Shown: positions 51,439-60,625 of the stretch, piece after piece
Numbering within the stretch: the stretch's first letter is position 1
How the letters are laid out: every line of letters begins with the position of its first letter
Source: Brevibacillus choshinensis
GTDB taxonomy: Bacteria; Bacillota; Bacilli; Brevibacillales; Brevibacillaceae
Direction of reading: 5' to 3'
DNA length: 64,000 nt
Assembly: GCF_001420695.1 (NCBI RefSeq)
Contig: NZ_LJJB01000007.1
Coordinates: 941,890-1,005,889 of the forward strand
Position numbers and translations under genes: made by a program
Notes under the pieces: model-generated
Databases searched by the model: none
Seen by the model: the letters and a program-made list of their open reading frames with translations, nothing else
Told to the model about the DNA's origin: nothing

Positions 51439-52959
51439 TTACGGCTTATAAATCGCGGAGTATTTCTTCTCCAGGTAATTCATCAAGTACGTTGCATTTG
51501 TGCCTTCGCCAGTGATAGCATGAACCAGCTCTTGTGGGCTCTTCATTTTTCCGTATTGGTGAATTTTTTCTTTCAGCCACTGACGGATCGGACCGAATTC
51601 GCCTTTTGCAACTAAATCTTCGTAACCATTGATTTCCTGCTCCATGACGTGGGCAAACTGAGCAGCATACACGTTCCCAAGGGAGTAGGTAGGGAAGTAA
51701 CCAAAGCTGCCACCAGACCAGTGAACGTCCTGCAAGACTCCCAGCGTGTCTGTCGGAGGTACTACGCCCAGATACTCTTCCATTCTTTCGTTCCAGATCG
51801 TTGGCAAATCAGCGACCTTGAGGGTTCCGTTAATCAAGCCCTTCTCAATTTCGTAGCGGATCATGACGTGCAGATTGTAAGTAAGCTCATCTGCTTCGGT
51901 ACGGATGTAAGAAGGAGTGACTTCATTAATGGCGCGGTAGAACGAATCTACGCTGACACCATCAAATTGAGCAGGGAATGCTTTTTGCAAATCGCTGTAC
52001 AAGCCGTTCCAGAATGGCAGACTACGTCCAACCATGTTTTCCCAGAAGCGAGATTGCGATTCGTGAATACCCATGGAAGTACCATCGCAGAGCGGGGTAA
52101 ACAATAGCTGAGGATCAATGTTTTGCTCATACATGGCGTGCCCTGCTTCATGGATGCAGCTGAACAGCGCAGAGTTGAATTCATTCGCGTCATAGCGTGT
52201 TGTGATGCGTACGTCTCCAGGGTTGAAAGAGGTGCAGAATGGATGAACGCTGCGGTCCATACGTCCAGCCTGGAAGTCGTAGCCGATGCGCTCGAGAACA
52301 AAGCGACTAAAGGCTTCTTGTTCTGCGATTGGAAAATGTCTTTTCAAGAAGGATGTGTCAGGCTTGTTTGGTGAATCGGAAATAGCAGAAACGAGCTTGA
52401 CTGTCTTTTCACGCAGAGTAGCAAAGATAGGATCCAACTGATCGACAGTCATCCCTGGTTCGTACAGATCGAGGAGTGTGTTATACTTGTTTTTCCCGTC
52501 ATGACCCCAATACTCGATGAACTCCAGCTGGAAGTTGACGATTTTTTCCAGGTAAGGCTGGAACATGGAGAAATCATTTTTCTCGCGGGCTTCTTCCCAG
52601 ATCGTCTCTGCTTGTGAGGTCAACACGACGAACTCCTGGTACTTGGCTGCGGGGATCTGTTTATTTCGGTCGAATTCCTTTTTACATTCGAGCACCGTGT
52701 GACGGGTCACATCGTCGAGCGACTCCAAGGCAGCAGGTTCGCTGAGCGTCTCCAGATAGTCTTCCATCTCTTTTGAGGTAGCTAACTTAAACTGTTCGCC
52801 TGCCAGCGTGCCAATGACTTCGGAACGGGCTTCCATCCCTTTTCTTGGCGCTTGGGTCGCTTTGTCCCAGTGGAGGACGGCGAGTGCCTGATTGTAGCTC
52901 GTCATCTTTTTCACAAAGTCACGAAAAGCGGTTGCGCGTGATTCCAGATTAGTGGTCAT
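51439..52959 (-). CDS. Carboxypeptidase M32 (thermostable carboxypeptidase 1 type)
   Basis: 506 residues, the normal length for M32 metallocarboxypeptidases (YpwA in Bacillus subtilis). The HExxH zinc motif is HEAGH (about 267-271), with the downstream MGIHESQSRFWEN motif. It removes C-terminal amino acids with broad specificity in the cytoplasm. ATG 52959 has AGGAGG upstream. Monocistronic on the minus strand. Confidence 0.94.
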   Translation of the reverse strand: MTTNLESRATAFRDFVKKMTSYNQALAVLHWDKATQAPRKGMEARSEVIGTLAGEQFKLATSKEMEDYLETLSEPAALESLDDVTRHTVLECKKEFDRNKQIPAAKYQEFVVLTSQAETIWEEAREKNDFSMFQPYLEKIVNFQLEFIEYWGHDGKNKYNTLLDLYEPGMTVDQLDPIFATLREKTVKLVSAISDSPNKPDTSFLKRHFPIAEQEAFSRFVLERIGYDFQAGRMDRSVHPFCTSFNPGDVRITTRYDANEFNSALFSCIHEAGHAMYEQNIDPQLLFTPLCDGTSMGIHESQSRFWENMVGRSLPFWNGLYSDLQKAFPAQFDGVSVDSFYRAINEVTPSYIRTEADELTYNLHVMIRYEIEKGLINGTLKVADLPTIWNERMEEYLGVVPPTDTLGVLQDVHWSGGSFGYFPTYSLGNVYAAQFAHVMEQEINGYEDLVAKGEFGPIRQWLKEKIHQYGKMKSPQELVHAITGEGTNATYLMNYLEKKYSAIYKP

Positions 52960-53135
52960 GGGATACCTCCTGATTTCACGGTAGTATGTACTTCCAGCTT
53001 ACAGTCAAAAAATTTTTACTACTACACATTATAACGGTTTAAAGAAAAAATACTAGGTGGATGCAGCACGCAATTGTCGGTATAATCGTAAGGAAAAGGT
53101 TGTGGCTACTTACTAGTAATGACAGGAGAATGAAG

Positions 53136-54734
53136 ATGAGTCAAACCAATCCCCAATGGGAGAATGAAATAGCGAAACGACGCACTTTTGCCATCATCTC
53201 CCACCCGGACGCGGGTAAGACAACGATGACGGAAAAACTGCTGTATTACGGCGGAGCGATCCGTGAGGCTGGAATGGTCAAAGGACGGAAAAATTCCAAG
53301 CATGCTACGTCCGACTGGATGGAGATCGAGAAAAAGCGTGGAATTTCCGTTACCTCCTCAGCAATGGACTTTGAATACAAAGGACATCATATCAACATTC
53401 TAGATACACCTGGTCACCAAGACTTCAGCGAAGACACGTATCGGACACTAACCGCTGCAGACGCCGCCGTCATGATTATCGACGTGGCCAAAGGGGTGGA
53501 GGCGCAGACGATCAAGCTGTTTAAAGTTTGTCGCATGCGTGGAATTCCGATCTTTACATTCGTAAACAAGCTGGATCGTCACGGGAAAGATCCATTCGAG
53601 CTGTTGGAAGAAATCGAGCGCGTACTGGGTATTCGTTCGTATCCAATGAACTGGCCGATCGGGATGGGCAGCTATTTCAGCGGCGTGTACGATCGGGTAA
53701 AATCGCGTGTGGAGCTGTATCAAAACGGCTCACAGCACGAGCAGATTTCCTTCTTTCCTGTAGAAGGCACGGAAGATCCACTGATCGGGGAGAGTGTCGG
53801 TCAAGAACTGTGGCAGCAGCTACAGGATGAAGTCTCGTTGCTGGATGTGGCAGGGGACGATTACAACGAAGAGCTGATCGCAAAAGGGGAGCTCACCCCG
53901 GTCTTTTTCGGTAGTGCGATTAACAATTTCGGGGTACAGACCTTCCTGGACAACTTCCTGCAGATGGCTCCTCCGCCGTCTCCAAAGAAAAGTAATGCAG
54001 GAATGATCGATCCCTATTCCAATGCGTTCTCCGGCTTTATTTTCAAAATCCAGGCCAACATGAATCCTGCACACCGCGACCGCATCGCTTTCCTACGTAT
54101 TTGCTCTGGAAAATTCGAACGGGGCATGTCTGTGAAGCACGTTCGTCTGGGAAAAGATATCAAGCTGGCTCAGCCTGTGCAGTTTATGGCGCAGGACCGC
54201 GAGATCGTCGATGAGTCTTTCGCAGGCGATGTCATCGGATTGTTTGACCCAGGCATTTTCCAGATCGGCGATACGCTCTGTGTCGGGCAGTCTTTTGAGT
54301 ACGAAGAAATGCCGCACTTCTCGCCGGAGTTCTTCTCCAAGGTGATGGTGAAAGACGCGATGAAACACAAACAGTTCCAAAAAGGGATCATGCAGTTGAC
54401 GGAAGAGGGAACGGTACAGCTTTTCCGCACTCATCCGATGGAAGAGCTGATCCTGGGTGTGGTCGGTGTACTCCAGTTTGAAGTATTGGAATACCGACTG
54501 AAGGCAGAGTATGGTGTCGACATCATGCTGACACGCATGCCTTATCAAATCGCTCGCTGGCTGGAAGGCGATAAAGCTGCGATTGATTCTCTCAGAAACA
54601 AGACAGTAACGGATCGCTACGGCCGTCCTGTCATGCTGTTCGAGAGCGAATACCAGCTCCGGGTAGCGATGGATAAATACTCAACAATCAAGTTCCACGA
54701 AAGCTCATTGGGCTTAAAATCGGTACTCTCGTAA
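53136..54734 (+). CDS. prfC: Peptide chain release factor 3
   Basis: 532 residues, a GTPase of the elongation factor family with G1 SHPDAGKTT (about 22-30), DTPGHQDFSED (G3, about 90), and NKLDR (G4, about 143). The RF3-specific DWMEIEKKRGISV segment precedes G3. It recycles RF1/RF2 from the ribosome after peptide release. ATG 53136 is chosen because AGGAG is 7 nt upstream; ATG 53130 is only one base from it. RF3 is absent from many Bacillus species, so its presence is a useful lineage note. Confidence 0.94.
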   Translation: MSQTNPQWENEIAKRRTFAIISHPDAGKTTMTEKLLYYGGAIREAGMVKGRKNSKHATSDWMEIEKKRGISVTSSAMDFEYKGHHINILDTPGHQDFSEDTYRTLTAADAAVMIIDVAKGVEAQTIKLFKVCRMRGIPIFTFVNKLDRHGKDPFELLEEIERVLGIRSYPMNWPIGMGSYFSGVYDRVKSRVELYQNGSQHEQISFFPVEGTEDPLIGESVGQELWQQLQDEVSLLDVAGDDYNEELIAKGELTPVFFGSAINNFGVQTFLDNFLQMAPPPSPKKSNAGMIDPYSNAFSGFIFKIQANMNPAHRDRIAFLRICSGKFERGMSVKHVRLGKDIKLAQPVQFMAQDREIVDESFAGDVIGLFDPGIFQIGDTLCVGQSFEYEEMPHFSPEFFSKVMVKDAMKHKQFQKGIMQLTEEGTVQLFRTHPMEELILGVVGVLQFEVLEYRLKAEYGVDIMLTRMPYQIARWLEGDKAAIDSLRNKTVTDRYGRPVMLFESEYQLRVAMDKYSTIKFHESSLGLKSVLS

Positions 54735-54756
54735 GTAAAGCAGCAGATCGAATAAG

Positions 54757-54790
54757 AAGGACCTCACAGATGGCGGTGGGGTCCTTTATT
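54757..54790 (+). terminator. Terminator after prfC
   Basis: AAGGACCTCAC / GTGGGGTCCTTT stem with 8-nt loop, then ATTT. Confidence 0.8.
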
Positions 54791-54817
54791 TCTGAGGAGG
54801 TCAATAGCACCCATCAC

Positions 54818-55360
54818 TTACTGTGACGCTTCTGATTCGCTAACGGAAAGCGACGTATCATAGACGAACAGTTTGAGTACTTCTGGATCATTTGGCATCT
54901 GAATCAGACGCTCGAATCGCAGGCCGATCTTTTCTAGCAAGCTGCCGGAAGCGTGATTGTCTTGCGTTGTAATCGCGACCACTCTTGTAAGACCCAATGT
55001 TTGAATGGCGTATTGCATGACGGCGGAGGCTGCTTCGTGGGCATAGCCTTGTGACCGATAGGCAGGCAGGAAAGCGAATCCGATATCGACATCTTCCAAC
55101 CCATCTCTTTTCACCAGGCCACACATCCCAATCAGGGCGTGGTCTTCTTTGCGTTCGACGAGATAAAAGCCAAATCCGTCTTTTTCATAGGAGCGGATTG
55201 CACCATTCACAATGTAGGAGCGGGCGTCCTCGAGAGTGCGGACACCGCGATCCCCGATAAACTGTAGCCAAGCAGGGTCGTTTACGAGTTCGAGAATAAA
55301 AGCGGCATCGTCCTCTGTTTGGTAGCGCAGGTAGAGCCGTTCTGTTTCCAATACGATCAA
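54818..55360 (-). CDS. GNAT-family N-acetyltransferase (RimJ/RimL-like)
   Basis: 180 residues: ETERLYLRYQTEDDAAF start, DVDIGFAFLPAYRSQGYAHEAASAV (acetyl-CoA pyrophosphate-binding R/QxxGxA-type segment, about 90-112) and NHASGSLLEKIGLRFERLI. Relatives modify the N-termini of ribosomal proteins or small amines; substrate unknown. I select TTG 55360 because GGAAGGTG lies 5 nt upstream; GTG 55369 overlaps that site. Confidence 0.82.
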   Translation of the reverse strand: MIVLETERLYLRYQTEDDAAFILELVNDPAWLQFIGDRGVRTLEDARSYIVNGAIRSYEKDGFGFYLVERKEDHALIGMCGLVKRDGLEDVDIGFAFLPAYRSQGYAHEAASAVMQYAIQTLGLTRVVAITTQDNHASGSLLEKIGLRFERLIQMPNDPEVLKLFVYDTSLSVSESEASQ

Positions 55361-55608
55361 AGTGATCACCTTCCTTTCTGATATGCAGAAGAGATGTCTT
55401 TGACATGGCCGGCGCGTATTCCTGTAAGCCAGCTATTTTTCTTTTTTGGAAAGGGGATCCTAGAAACTAGATCAGGTCGCTTGTAAATATGCCAAATTGA
55501 ATGAATAAATGACATAGTCTTCCATTTGAGTTTTGTAATCCTAATTGGACGACTCCCCTCATATACTTGGACAAAGACGGTAACACCCAAGGAGAGGAGG
55601 AGAATGCC

Positions 55609-56769
55609 TTGAGGGTTCTCCTGTTTGTCGTGTTGTTTCTCGTATCGTTTGATATGCACGCGCAGACGCCGCTATTGGCGCCGTATTTAAACATCCTGGG
55701 AGTGTCTGCAGCGATGATCGGTTTTGTTCTGGGAGGGTACGCGATTAGTAATCTGACAGGAAATTTGCTGGCAGGTCCCTTTTTGGATCGATACCCGAAG
55801 AAGTGGTTTATCTCCATAGGACTCATACTCGCAGGGGTGATGCTGATCGGTCAGGGTGTCGTTCAGCACACAGAAGGTTTTTTTGCCTTTCGACTCATGC
55901 TCGGTTTTCTGATGGCTTTCGTTTCTCCTGCTTGTTCAGCGCTGCTAGGCGAGACAGGAAAGACAGCGGTAGAGCAAGGGCAAATTATGGGTAAAAAGGG
56001 ATTGGTCCTGACGTCCGCAGGGATCGTTTCACCTGCAGTAGGGAGCTTTTTAGCCGTACAATTTGGCTATAGTCAATCCTTTATCATCCTGGGCTATATC
56101 ATGATGATCGCAGGTGTATTTGCATGGTTAGTCTTGCCTGTACGAGTAGCCGGGAGCGAGTTGAGAGCAAGTCTCAGTCCCGCCACCAAAAAAGGAAAGG
56201 GCAAGACCAGCCTCTCTGCAGTCTTAGAAAACCGCCTGCTCTATCCCGCCTTTCTCGGAGGCTTCGCGATCATATACGCGCAAGGTACGATTATTTACGA
56301 GGTTCCTTTATTAATTCAAAAACAAGGCCTTTCTCCAGCGGTGACTGGTCTGCTGTTCAGTCTCAAAGGCTTGGGTGCGCTTGCGATCCTCTGTCAATTT
56401 TGGTTGTACAAGGTATCCGTCGAGCAACGCATATTTGCGGGTCTGGGTGTACTCAGTCTTCTACTCTACACGATGGCCATTGGCGTAGCGATTCCGCTTC
56501 AGATCATGATGTTTTTGCTGGGTGCATGTTTCGGCATGCTGTTCCCTGCTTTGGCCACCCTATTGACCGTGCATTCGCCACGAGAGCTGTATGGGAGTGT
56601 GTTTAGCATTTATTCCGCAGTGCTGTCTATAGGTGCTGTCTTGAGTCCGATCATTGCCGGTCTGTTGGGGAACTGGCATCACTCGTATTTCATTGCTTTC
56701 TTCGTTACGGCTGGAGTGTGTCTGGCAGGTGGGATTCATCGCCTCTTGCTGAGCGGGGTGACCAGATAG
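55609..56769 (+). CDS. MFS transporter
   Basis: 386 residues, 12 helices, Major Facilitator Superfamily. The loop 2-3 motif is GPFLDRYPKKWFI (about 55-68, motif A variant GxLaDrxGrkx), and the RLMLGFLMAFVSP segment follows. Probably a drug or sugar efflux type (DHA1-like); substrate unknown. The start is TTG 55609, with GGAGAGGAGGAG 6 nt upstream; an upstream TTG at 55567 would run through this ribosome-binding site. Strong terminator after. Confidence 0.87.
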   Translation: MRVLLFVVLFLVSFDMHAQTPLLAPYLNILGVSAAMIGFVLGGYAISNLTGNLLAGPFLDRYPKKWFISIGLILAGVMLIGQGVVQHTEGFFAFRLMLGFLMAFVSPACSALLGETGKTAVEQGQIMGKKGLVLTSAGIVSPAVGSFLAVQFGYSQSFIILGYIMMIAGVFAWLVLPVRVAGSELRASLSPATKKGKGKTSLSAVLENRLLYPAFLGGFAIIYAQGTIIYEVPLLIQKQGLSPAVTGLLFSLKGLGALAILCQFWLYKVSVEQRIFAGLGVLSLLLYTMAIGVAIPLQIMMFLLGACFGMLFPALATLLTVHSPRELYGSVFSIYSAVLSIGAVLSPIIAGLLGNWHHSYFIAFFVTAGVCLAGGIHRLLLSGVTR

Positions 56770-56785
56770 AGCATGGGGCAAACGA

Positions 56786-56828
56786 CAAAAAAGGCTTTCC
56801 CGCCTTTGGACCGGGAAGGCCTTTTTCC
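56786..56828. terminator. Bidirectional terminator between MFS and DUF817 genes
   Basis: AAAAAGGC-TTTCCCG pairs with CGGGAA-GGCCTTTTT; A and T tracts allow both directions. Confidence 0.85.
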
Positions 56829-56844
56829 ATTGAATCGGTTGTCA

Positions 56845-57639
56845 CTACAAATCCTTTTGGTTGCCGCTGAAACTGCTCCGCATGCTTTTTACATGTTTGA
56901 GCTGAGCCACGATAATGAAGCTGACGATGACCAGCAAAAACCACGAGCTGATTTTGCTGAGGTGGACGATTTCCCAGCCATCGCGCTGATTGGGGTAGTA
57001 CCACGCACCAAAAAAAGTAGCGATGTTTTCGGCGATCCAGATAAAAAAACCAATCAGAAAATAGGCGAGAGGCAGAGGCATCCACAGTCGTTCCTCGGCT
57101 ACACGGAAATGAACGCGTGTACGCCAAAAGACGGGAAAGATCGCGATCATCAGGAACCAGCGTATATCTACCAGATAGTGATGGGTAAAGAAATTGAGAT
57201 AAATCGCTCCGCCTAAGAGTACAGCGAGCCACTGCTTTGGCCAGGCCGTCAGCGTGACATCCAAGCGACGCCAAGCTTGACATAAGTAGCTGGCCACACT
57301 CGCGTACATGAACCCGCTGTATAGGGGAACACCAAATACTTTGCTGTAGGCAGCTTCGGGATAGCCCCATGATCCCATGTGCACCTTGAACATTTCCAGC
57401 GCTAGCCCGATCAGGTGAAAAACAGTGATGACTTTCAGCTCATCCTTTGACTCCAGTCCGCTTTTCACCATGACCACCTGAAAGAACAGGCACAGCAGAA
57501 GTAGCAAATCGTATCTGCCTAATCCGGGAATGATCACGAACTTGGATAGAGCGAGGGAAGCGAAAATAAACACCGGAAAAAGACAGGACATGGCCTCCTG
57601 ATAGGCAAAGTGGAGCAGGAGGCGGATTGCTCGTATCAC
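56845..57639 (-). CDS. DUF817 family membrane protein
   Basis: 264 residues with about seven hydrophobic helices and the DUF817 landmarks LEMFKVHMGSWGYPE (about 83-97) and ENIATFFGAWYYPNQ (about 208-222). These are membrane proteins of unknown function. The start is GTG at 57639, overlapping the upstream sulfurtransferase stop (GTGA), so it is translationally coupled to that gene although no separate ribosome-binding site is visible. The pairing hints at a sulfur-related role, as inference only. Confidence 0.83.
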   Translation of the reverse strand: MIRAIRLLLHFAYQEAMSCLFPVFIFASLALSKFVIIPGLGRYDLLLLLCLFFQVVMVKSGLESKDELKVITVFHLIGLALEMFKVHMGSWGYPEAAYSKVFGVPLYSGFMYASVASYLCQAWRRLDVTLTAWPKQWLAVLLGGAIYLNFFTHHYLVDIRWFLMIAIFPVFWRTRVHFRVAEERLWMPLPLAYFLIGFFIWIAENIATFFGAWYYPNQRDGWEIVHLSKISSWFLLVIVSFIIVAQLKHVKSMRSSFSGNQKDL

Positions 57640-58481
57640 TTCTTGATTTCGTCAGCTGGAGTAGGGCCGACAGCGACAGGAAGATCGTAGGAGCTCCAAT
57701 CGCTCCAGCTGCCTGCGTACAGCTTCACATCCGTCCGACCCGCTGCGTGCAGGGCGAGCAGATTCGTGCATGCTGTCACACCGGAACCGCAGTAGACGAT
57801 GATGTCTTGCTCTGCAAATGGAGCGATACGCTCCTGCAGTTGTTCGACCGGGAGCATGGTCAAGTCAGAACCGAGATTGTCTTTGTAAAAGAAGTGATGC
57901 GCGCCTGGAATGTGACCTGCTTTCGGATCAAGTGGTTCCACCTCTCCGCGGTATCGCTCACCTGCACGGGAATCCAGCAAGGCTGTTTCAGGGCTTCTTT
58001 CCTGCACGGCTTGGATATCTACGAGCATTTTCGAACGTACCCGTGGAGTAAACGTGCGAGGCTGTGGAGTACGCACATCTGCAGTCACCTCATAGCCAGC
58101 CTGTTTCCATCCAGCATATCCACCGTTCAGGACGGCTGTTTTATCGTGACCAAGATAGCGCAAGAGCCACCAGAGTCGTCCAGCCATCGCCATTTCCTGA
58201 TCGTCATAAGCGATGACGGTTGTATTTTCATCGATGCCAGCCGCAGATAAGAGGGCAGCAAACGTCTCGGGATCGGGGAGGGGATGGCGTCCACCGTGCT
58301 CTCCTTTCGGTCCGGAAAGGTCGCGGTTCAGATGGAAGTAGAGAGCGCCAGGAATATGGTCCTGCTTGTAAACATCAGCACCTGCTTCTGCGATGCTCAG
58401 GTTGAAACGGCAGTCTATGATCACGACTTGGTCGTCGTGAAGATGGTCGTGCAGCCATTGTGGCGAGACGAGTGCTTGCAT
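57636..58481 (-). CDS. Two-domain rhodanese sulfurtransferase
   Basis: 281 residues: two rhodanese domains (about 5-130 and 150-280). The catalytic loop is VYCGSGVTAC (about 229-238), and CGSG(V)TA is the 3-mercaptopyruvate sulfurtransferase type loop; thiosulfate sulfurtransferase uses CRKGVT. It moves sulfane sulfur to an acceptor such as cyanide or thioredoxin. ATG 58481 has AGGGAG 5 nt upstream. The DUF817 membrane gene is coupled to it downstream. Confidence 0.92.
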   Translation of the reverse strand: MQALVSPQWLHDHLHDDQVVIIDCRFNLSIAEAGADVYKQDHIPGALYFHLNRDLSGPKGEHGGRHPLPDPETFAALLSAAGIDENTTVIAYDDQEMAMAGRLWWLLRYLGHDKTAVLNGGYAGWKQAGYEVTADVRTPQPRTFTPRVRSKMLVDIQAVQERSPETALLDSRAGERYRGEVEPLDPKAGHIPGAHHFFYKDNLGSDLTMLPVEQLQERIAPFAEQDIIVYCGSGVTACTNLLALHAAGRTDVKLYAGSWSDWSSYDLPVAVGPTPADEIKK

Positions 58482-58575
58482 AAATCTCCCTACTTTCACT
58501 TTTTTCCCTTCATCATAGCAGAAGACCTGTCTGATCGGGTACAATATTCTGGTAATGCGGGAAAGGAGACATCTT

Positions 58576-59118
58576 ATGAAACGATTTATACGCTATTTCC
58601 TGGAGGGCCTGCTGTACGTCATCCCACTTGCAGTCACGGTCTATATTCTGTACACCATCTTCGTCACGGTGGACAGCTGGTTGGGGTTGGGGATACCGGG
58701 AGTTGGATTCGTCTTGACCATCCTCGGGATTACGATTATTGGCTTTCTCACTTCCAATGTGTTGACGCGTGGACTACTTTCTCTTGTGTCCAAAGTATTT
58801 GAAAAAGTACCTTTCATTAAACTGATTTATACATCCATCAAGGATCTGATCGGTGCCTTCGTCGGTGAGAAGAAAAGCTTTGATAAGCCGGTACTAGTCA
58901 CACTGTCCAAGGACGGGAGTGCCAAGGCAATTGGCTTTATTACCAAAGAAAGTCTGGAAGTGTACGGATTGTCCGATCACGTAGCCGTCTATTTTCCACA
59001 GTCGTACAATTTTGCTGGTAATCTTCTGTTGTTTCCGTGTGAGCAGGTTCAACCCTTGGACGTAGAGAGCTCGGAAGCAATGGCATTTCTCATATCAGGA
59101 GGGGTATCAGGGAAATGA
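58576..59118 (+). CDS. DUF502 family membrane protein
   Basis: 180 residues with two N-terminal membrane helices (about 12-35 and 47-70), then a soluble domain. Landmarks: GLLYVIPLAVTVYI, VPFIKLIYTSIKDLIGAF, VALFPQSYNFAG-type segment and the final LISGGVSG. DUF502 proteins are widespread with no known function. ATG 58576 has GAAAGGAG 7 nt upstream. The following acetyltransferase start overlaps its stop (ATGA). Confidence 0.87.
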   Translation: MKRFIRYFLEGLLYVIPLAVTVYILYTIFVTVDSWLGLGIPGVGFVLTILGITIIGFLTSNVLTRGLLSLVSKVFEKVPFIKLIYTSIKDLIGAFVGEKKSFDKPVLVTLSKDGSAKAIGFITKESLEVYGLSDHVAVYFPQSYNFAGNLLLFPCEQVQPLDVESSEAMAFLISGGVSGK

Positions 59119-59567
59119 TCAATCACAATCAGGTAGAAATCGTAGAAGTACATGCTGGGAACTGGTATGAATGCTGCCAGCTAGAGGTCGATGAAAGTCA
59201 GAAAGGGCATATCGAAACAAATGCCGTTTCGATCGCACAATCGAAATTTGAACCTACGCTAAAGCCATTCGCAATCCTTTTCGATGGCAAAATAGTGGGC
59301 TTTCTCATGTTTAATTCGGCGTTGGAAGAGTTGGATGGATATTGGATATACCGAATCATGGTGGATAAGAACAATCAAAACAGAGGTATTGGTAAAAGAG
59401 CCACCCAGCTCATGATTCAGGAAATGCAGAAACTACCGGCTGCCAACAGAATTGTAGTCGGTTATCACCCTGCAAACAAGGAAGCACACCAACTGTATGC
59501 CGGATTAGGTTTCATAGATCGGGGAGACCGATTTGGAAAAGAAATGGCTGTGGTACTGGAATTCTAA
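59115..59567 (+). CDS. GNAT acetyltransferase, spermidine/spermine type
   Basis: 150 residues, similar in layout to BltD/PaiA-type acetyltransferases: ECCQLEVDESQKGHIETN early, FDGKIVGFLMF, RIMVDKNNQNRGIGKRATQLM (acetyl-CoA binding RGxG/A motif, about 90-105) and YAGLGFIDRG near the end. These acetylate polyamines or small amines. It overlaps the DUF502 stop by four bases. Confidence 0.85.
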   Translation: MINHNQVEIVEVHAGNWYECCQLEVDESQKGHIETNAVSIAQSKFEPTLKPFAILFDGKIVGFLMFNSALEELDGYWIYRIMVDKNNQNRGIGKRATQLMIQEMQKLPAANRIVVGYHPANKEAHQLYAGLGFIDRGDRFGKEMAVVLEF

Positions 59568-59749
59568 GACGTCATCAAACATCCCCTTTTCATAGCTGCT
59601 TTGGTAATATCATGTAGTAGATGTAATAACATCGCAATTGATAAGAAATCCTAACATAATCTGCATGCTATCATACATGTAGGAAATGGAGACGAGCTAG
59701 ACAGGCTTGTTGGTTTCGTCATTACTTTTACAAGGGAGTGGAGTAACTA
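59568..59749. other. AT-rich gap before the VOC gene
   Basis: About 180 bases, AT-rich, no coding region, no clear terminator and no obvious promoter apart from weak -10-like TATCAT at 59668. Confidence 0.5.
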
Positions 59750-60130
59750 ATGATGAGTAAAGTCGGTCAAATTATGTTGTATGTAAATAACCAAGATGGG
59801 GCTAAGGATTTTTGGACGGAAAAAGTAGGATTTCATGTCATTTCTGAAGAAAATAATGGTCAAGGAATGAGATGGATTGAAATTGCTCCGACAAAAGGCG
59901 CAGAAACTAGCATCATTCTGCATAATAAGGAATTCGTTGCTAAAATGTCACCTGGATTAAATCTCGGTACACCTTCATTAATGTTCTTTACGGAAAATCT
60001 CGATCAATTACATAGAGACTTATCAAATAAACATGTAAAAGTCGGAGAAATTGTAAATATGCCTTCTGGAAGAGTATTTAACTTTGCAGATGATGAAGAA
60101 AATTACTTTGCAGTAATGGAAAAAAAGTAA
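59750..60130 (+). CDS. VOC (glyoxalase/bleomycin resistance) family protein
   Basis: 126 residues, the beta-alpha-beta-beta-beta VOC fold: GQIMLYVNNQDGAKDFWTEKVGF at the start and FNFADDEENYFAVMEK at the end, with strands between. The metal ligands usual in glyoxalase are not obvious. ATG 59750 has GGGAGTGGAG upstream; a second ATG follows at once. Its composition is clearly more AT-rich than the surrounding genes, suggesting recent acquisition or a different history. Confidence 0.82.
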   Translation: MMSKVGQIMLYVNNQDGAKDFWTEKVGFHVISEENNGQGMRWIEIAPTKGAETSIILHNKEFVAKMSPGLNLGTPSLMFFTENLDQLHRDLSNKHVKVGEIVNMPSGRVFNFADDEENYFAVMEKK

Positions 60131-60170
60131 TGTCTATCGAGGTACTTTAGAACCGAACCAATATCCATTG

Positions 60171-60206
60171 TAGGCGGCTGACAGGATAATAGTCAGTCGC
60201 CTTTTC
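60171..60206 (+). terminator. Terminator after VOC gene
   Basis: AGGCGGCTGAC pairs with GTCAGTCGCCT around GATAATA, then TTTTC. Confidence 0.75.
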
Positions 60207-60235
60207 AGTGAACAGGAAAGATCGCTCAATAGAAA

Positions 60236-60284
60236 ATCGGCAGTCCAGGATTTTATTTTCTCGTCCTGGGCTGCCGATCTTTCA
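60236..60284 (-). terminator. Terminator of the 81-residue membrane gene
   Basis: ATCGGCAGTCCAGGA pairs with TCCTGGGCTGCCGAT (one mismatch), long stem. On the minus strand the exit is GATTTTCTATTG; on the plus strand CTTTC, so it is probably bidirectional. Confidence 0.65.
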
Positions 60285-60312
60285 ATTAAGGGCTAGTCTC
60301 ACAATTTTATTT

Positions 60313-60558
60313 CTAGCTGCTGAAAAATCCACTACGACTGCTGTGCCTTCCGCGGTAATGATGATGTCCGTATGTCTTGTGGCCTTGCTTCCAAATTGGG
60401 CCGCGATGCTTGTAATCACTGCTGCTGTATCGACGGTAGCGACTTCCGCCCATCTTCCACAGGAAGCCTGTCCCTTTTTTTAGCAGAGCTACTATAATAA
60501 CGGCTGCAATGATGAAAAGCACGAGTCCGATACCCAAAATGGTAAGTATGACTGTCAT
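60313..60558 (-). CDS. 81-residue membrane protein with His/Arg/Ser-rich tail
   Basis: One N-terminal membrane helix (about 3-30) then a basic, histidine, serine and tyrosine-rich tail (RYRRYSSSDYKHRG, KTYGHHHYRGRHSSRSG). ATG 60558 has AAGGAG 9 nt upstream and is preferred to ATG 60564. No recognised family; a surface or metal-binding role is a guess. It stands alone. Confidence 0.6.
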   Translation of the reverse strand: MTVILTILGIGLVLFIIAAVIIVALLKKGTGFLWKMGGSRYRRYSSSDYKHRGPIWKQGHKTYGHHHYRGRHSSRSGFFSS

Positions 60559-60625
60559 CCACATCTTCTCCTTGGCAAGCGATCTACCAAGTTATACGAA
60601 AGAAACTCCTGCTGGTTTCAGAAAG

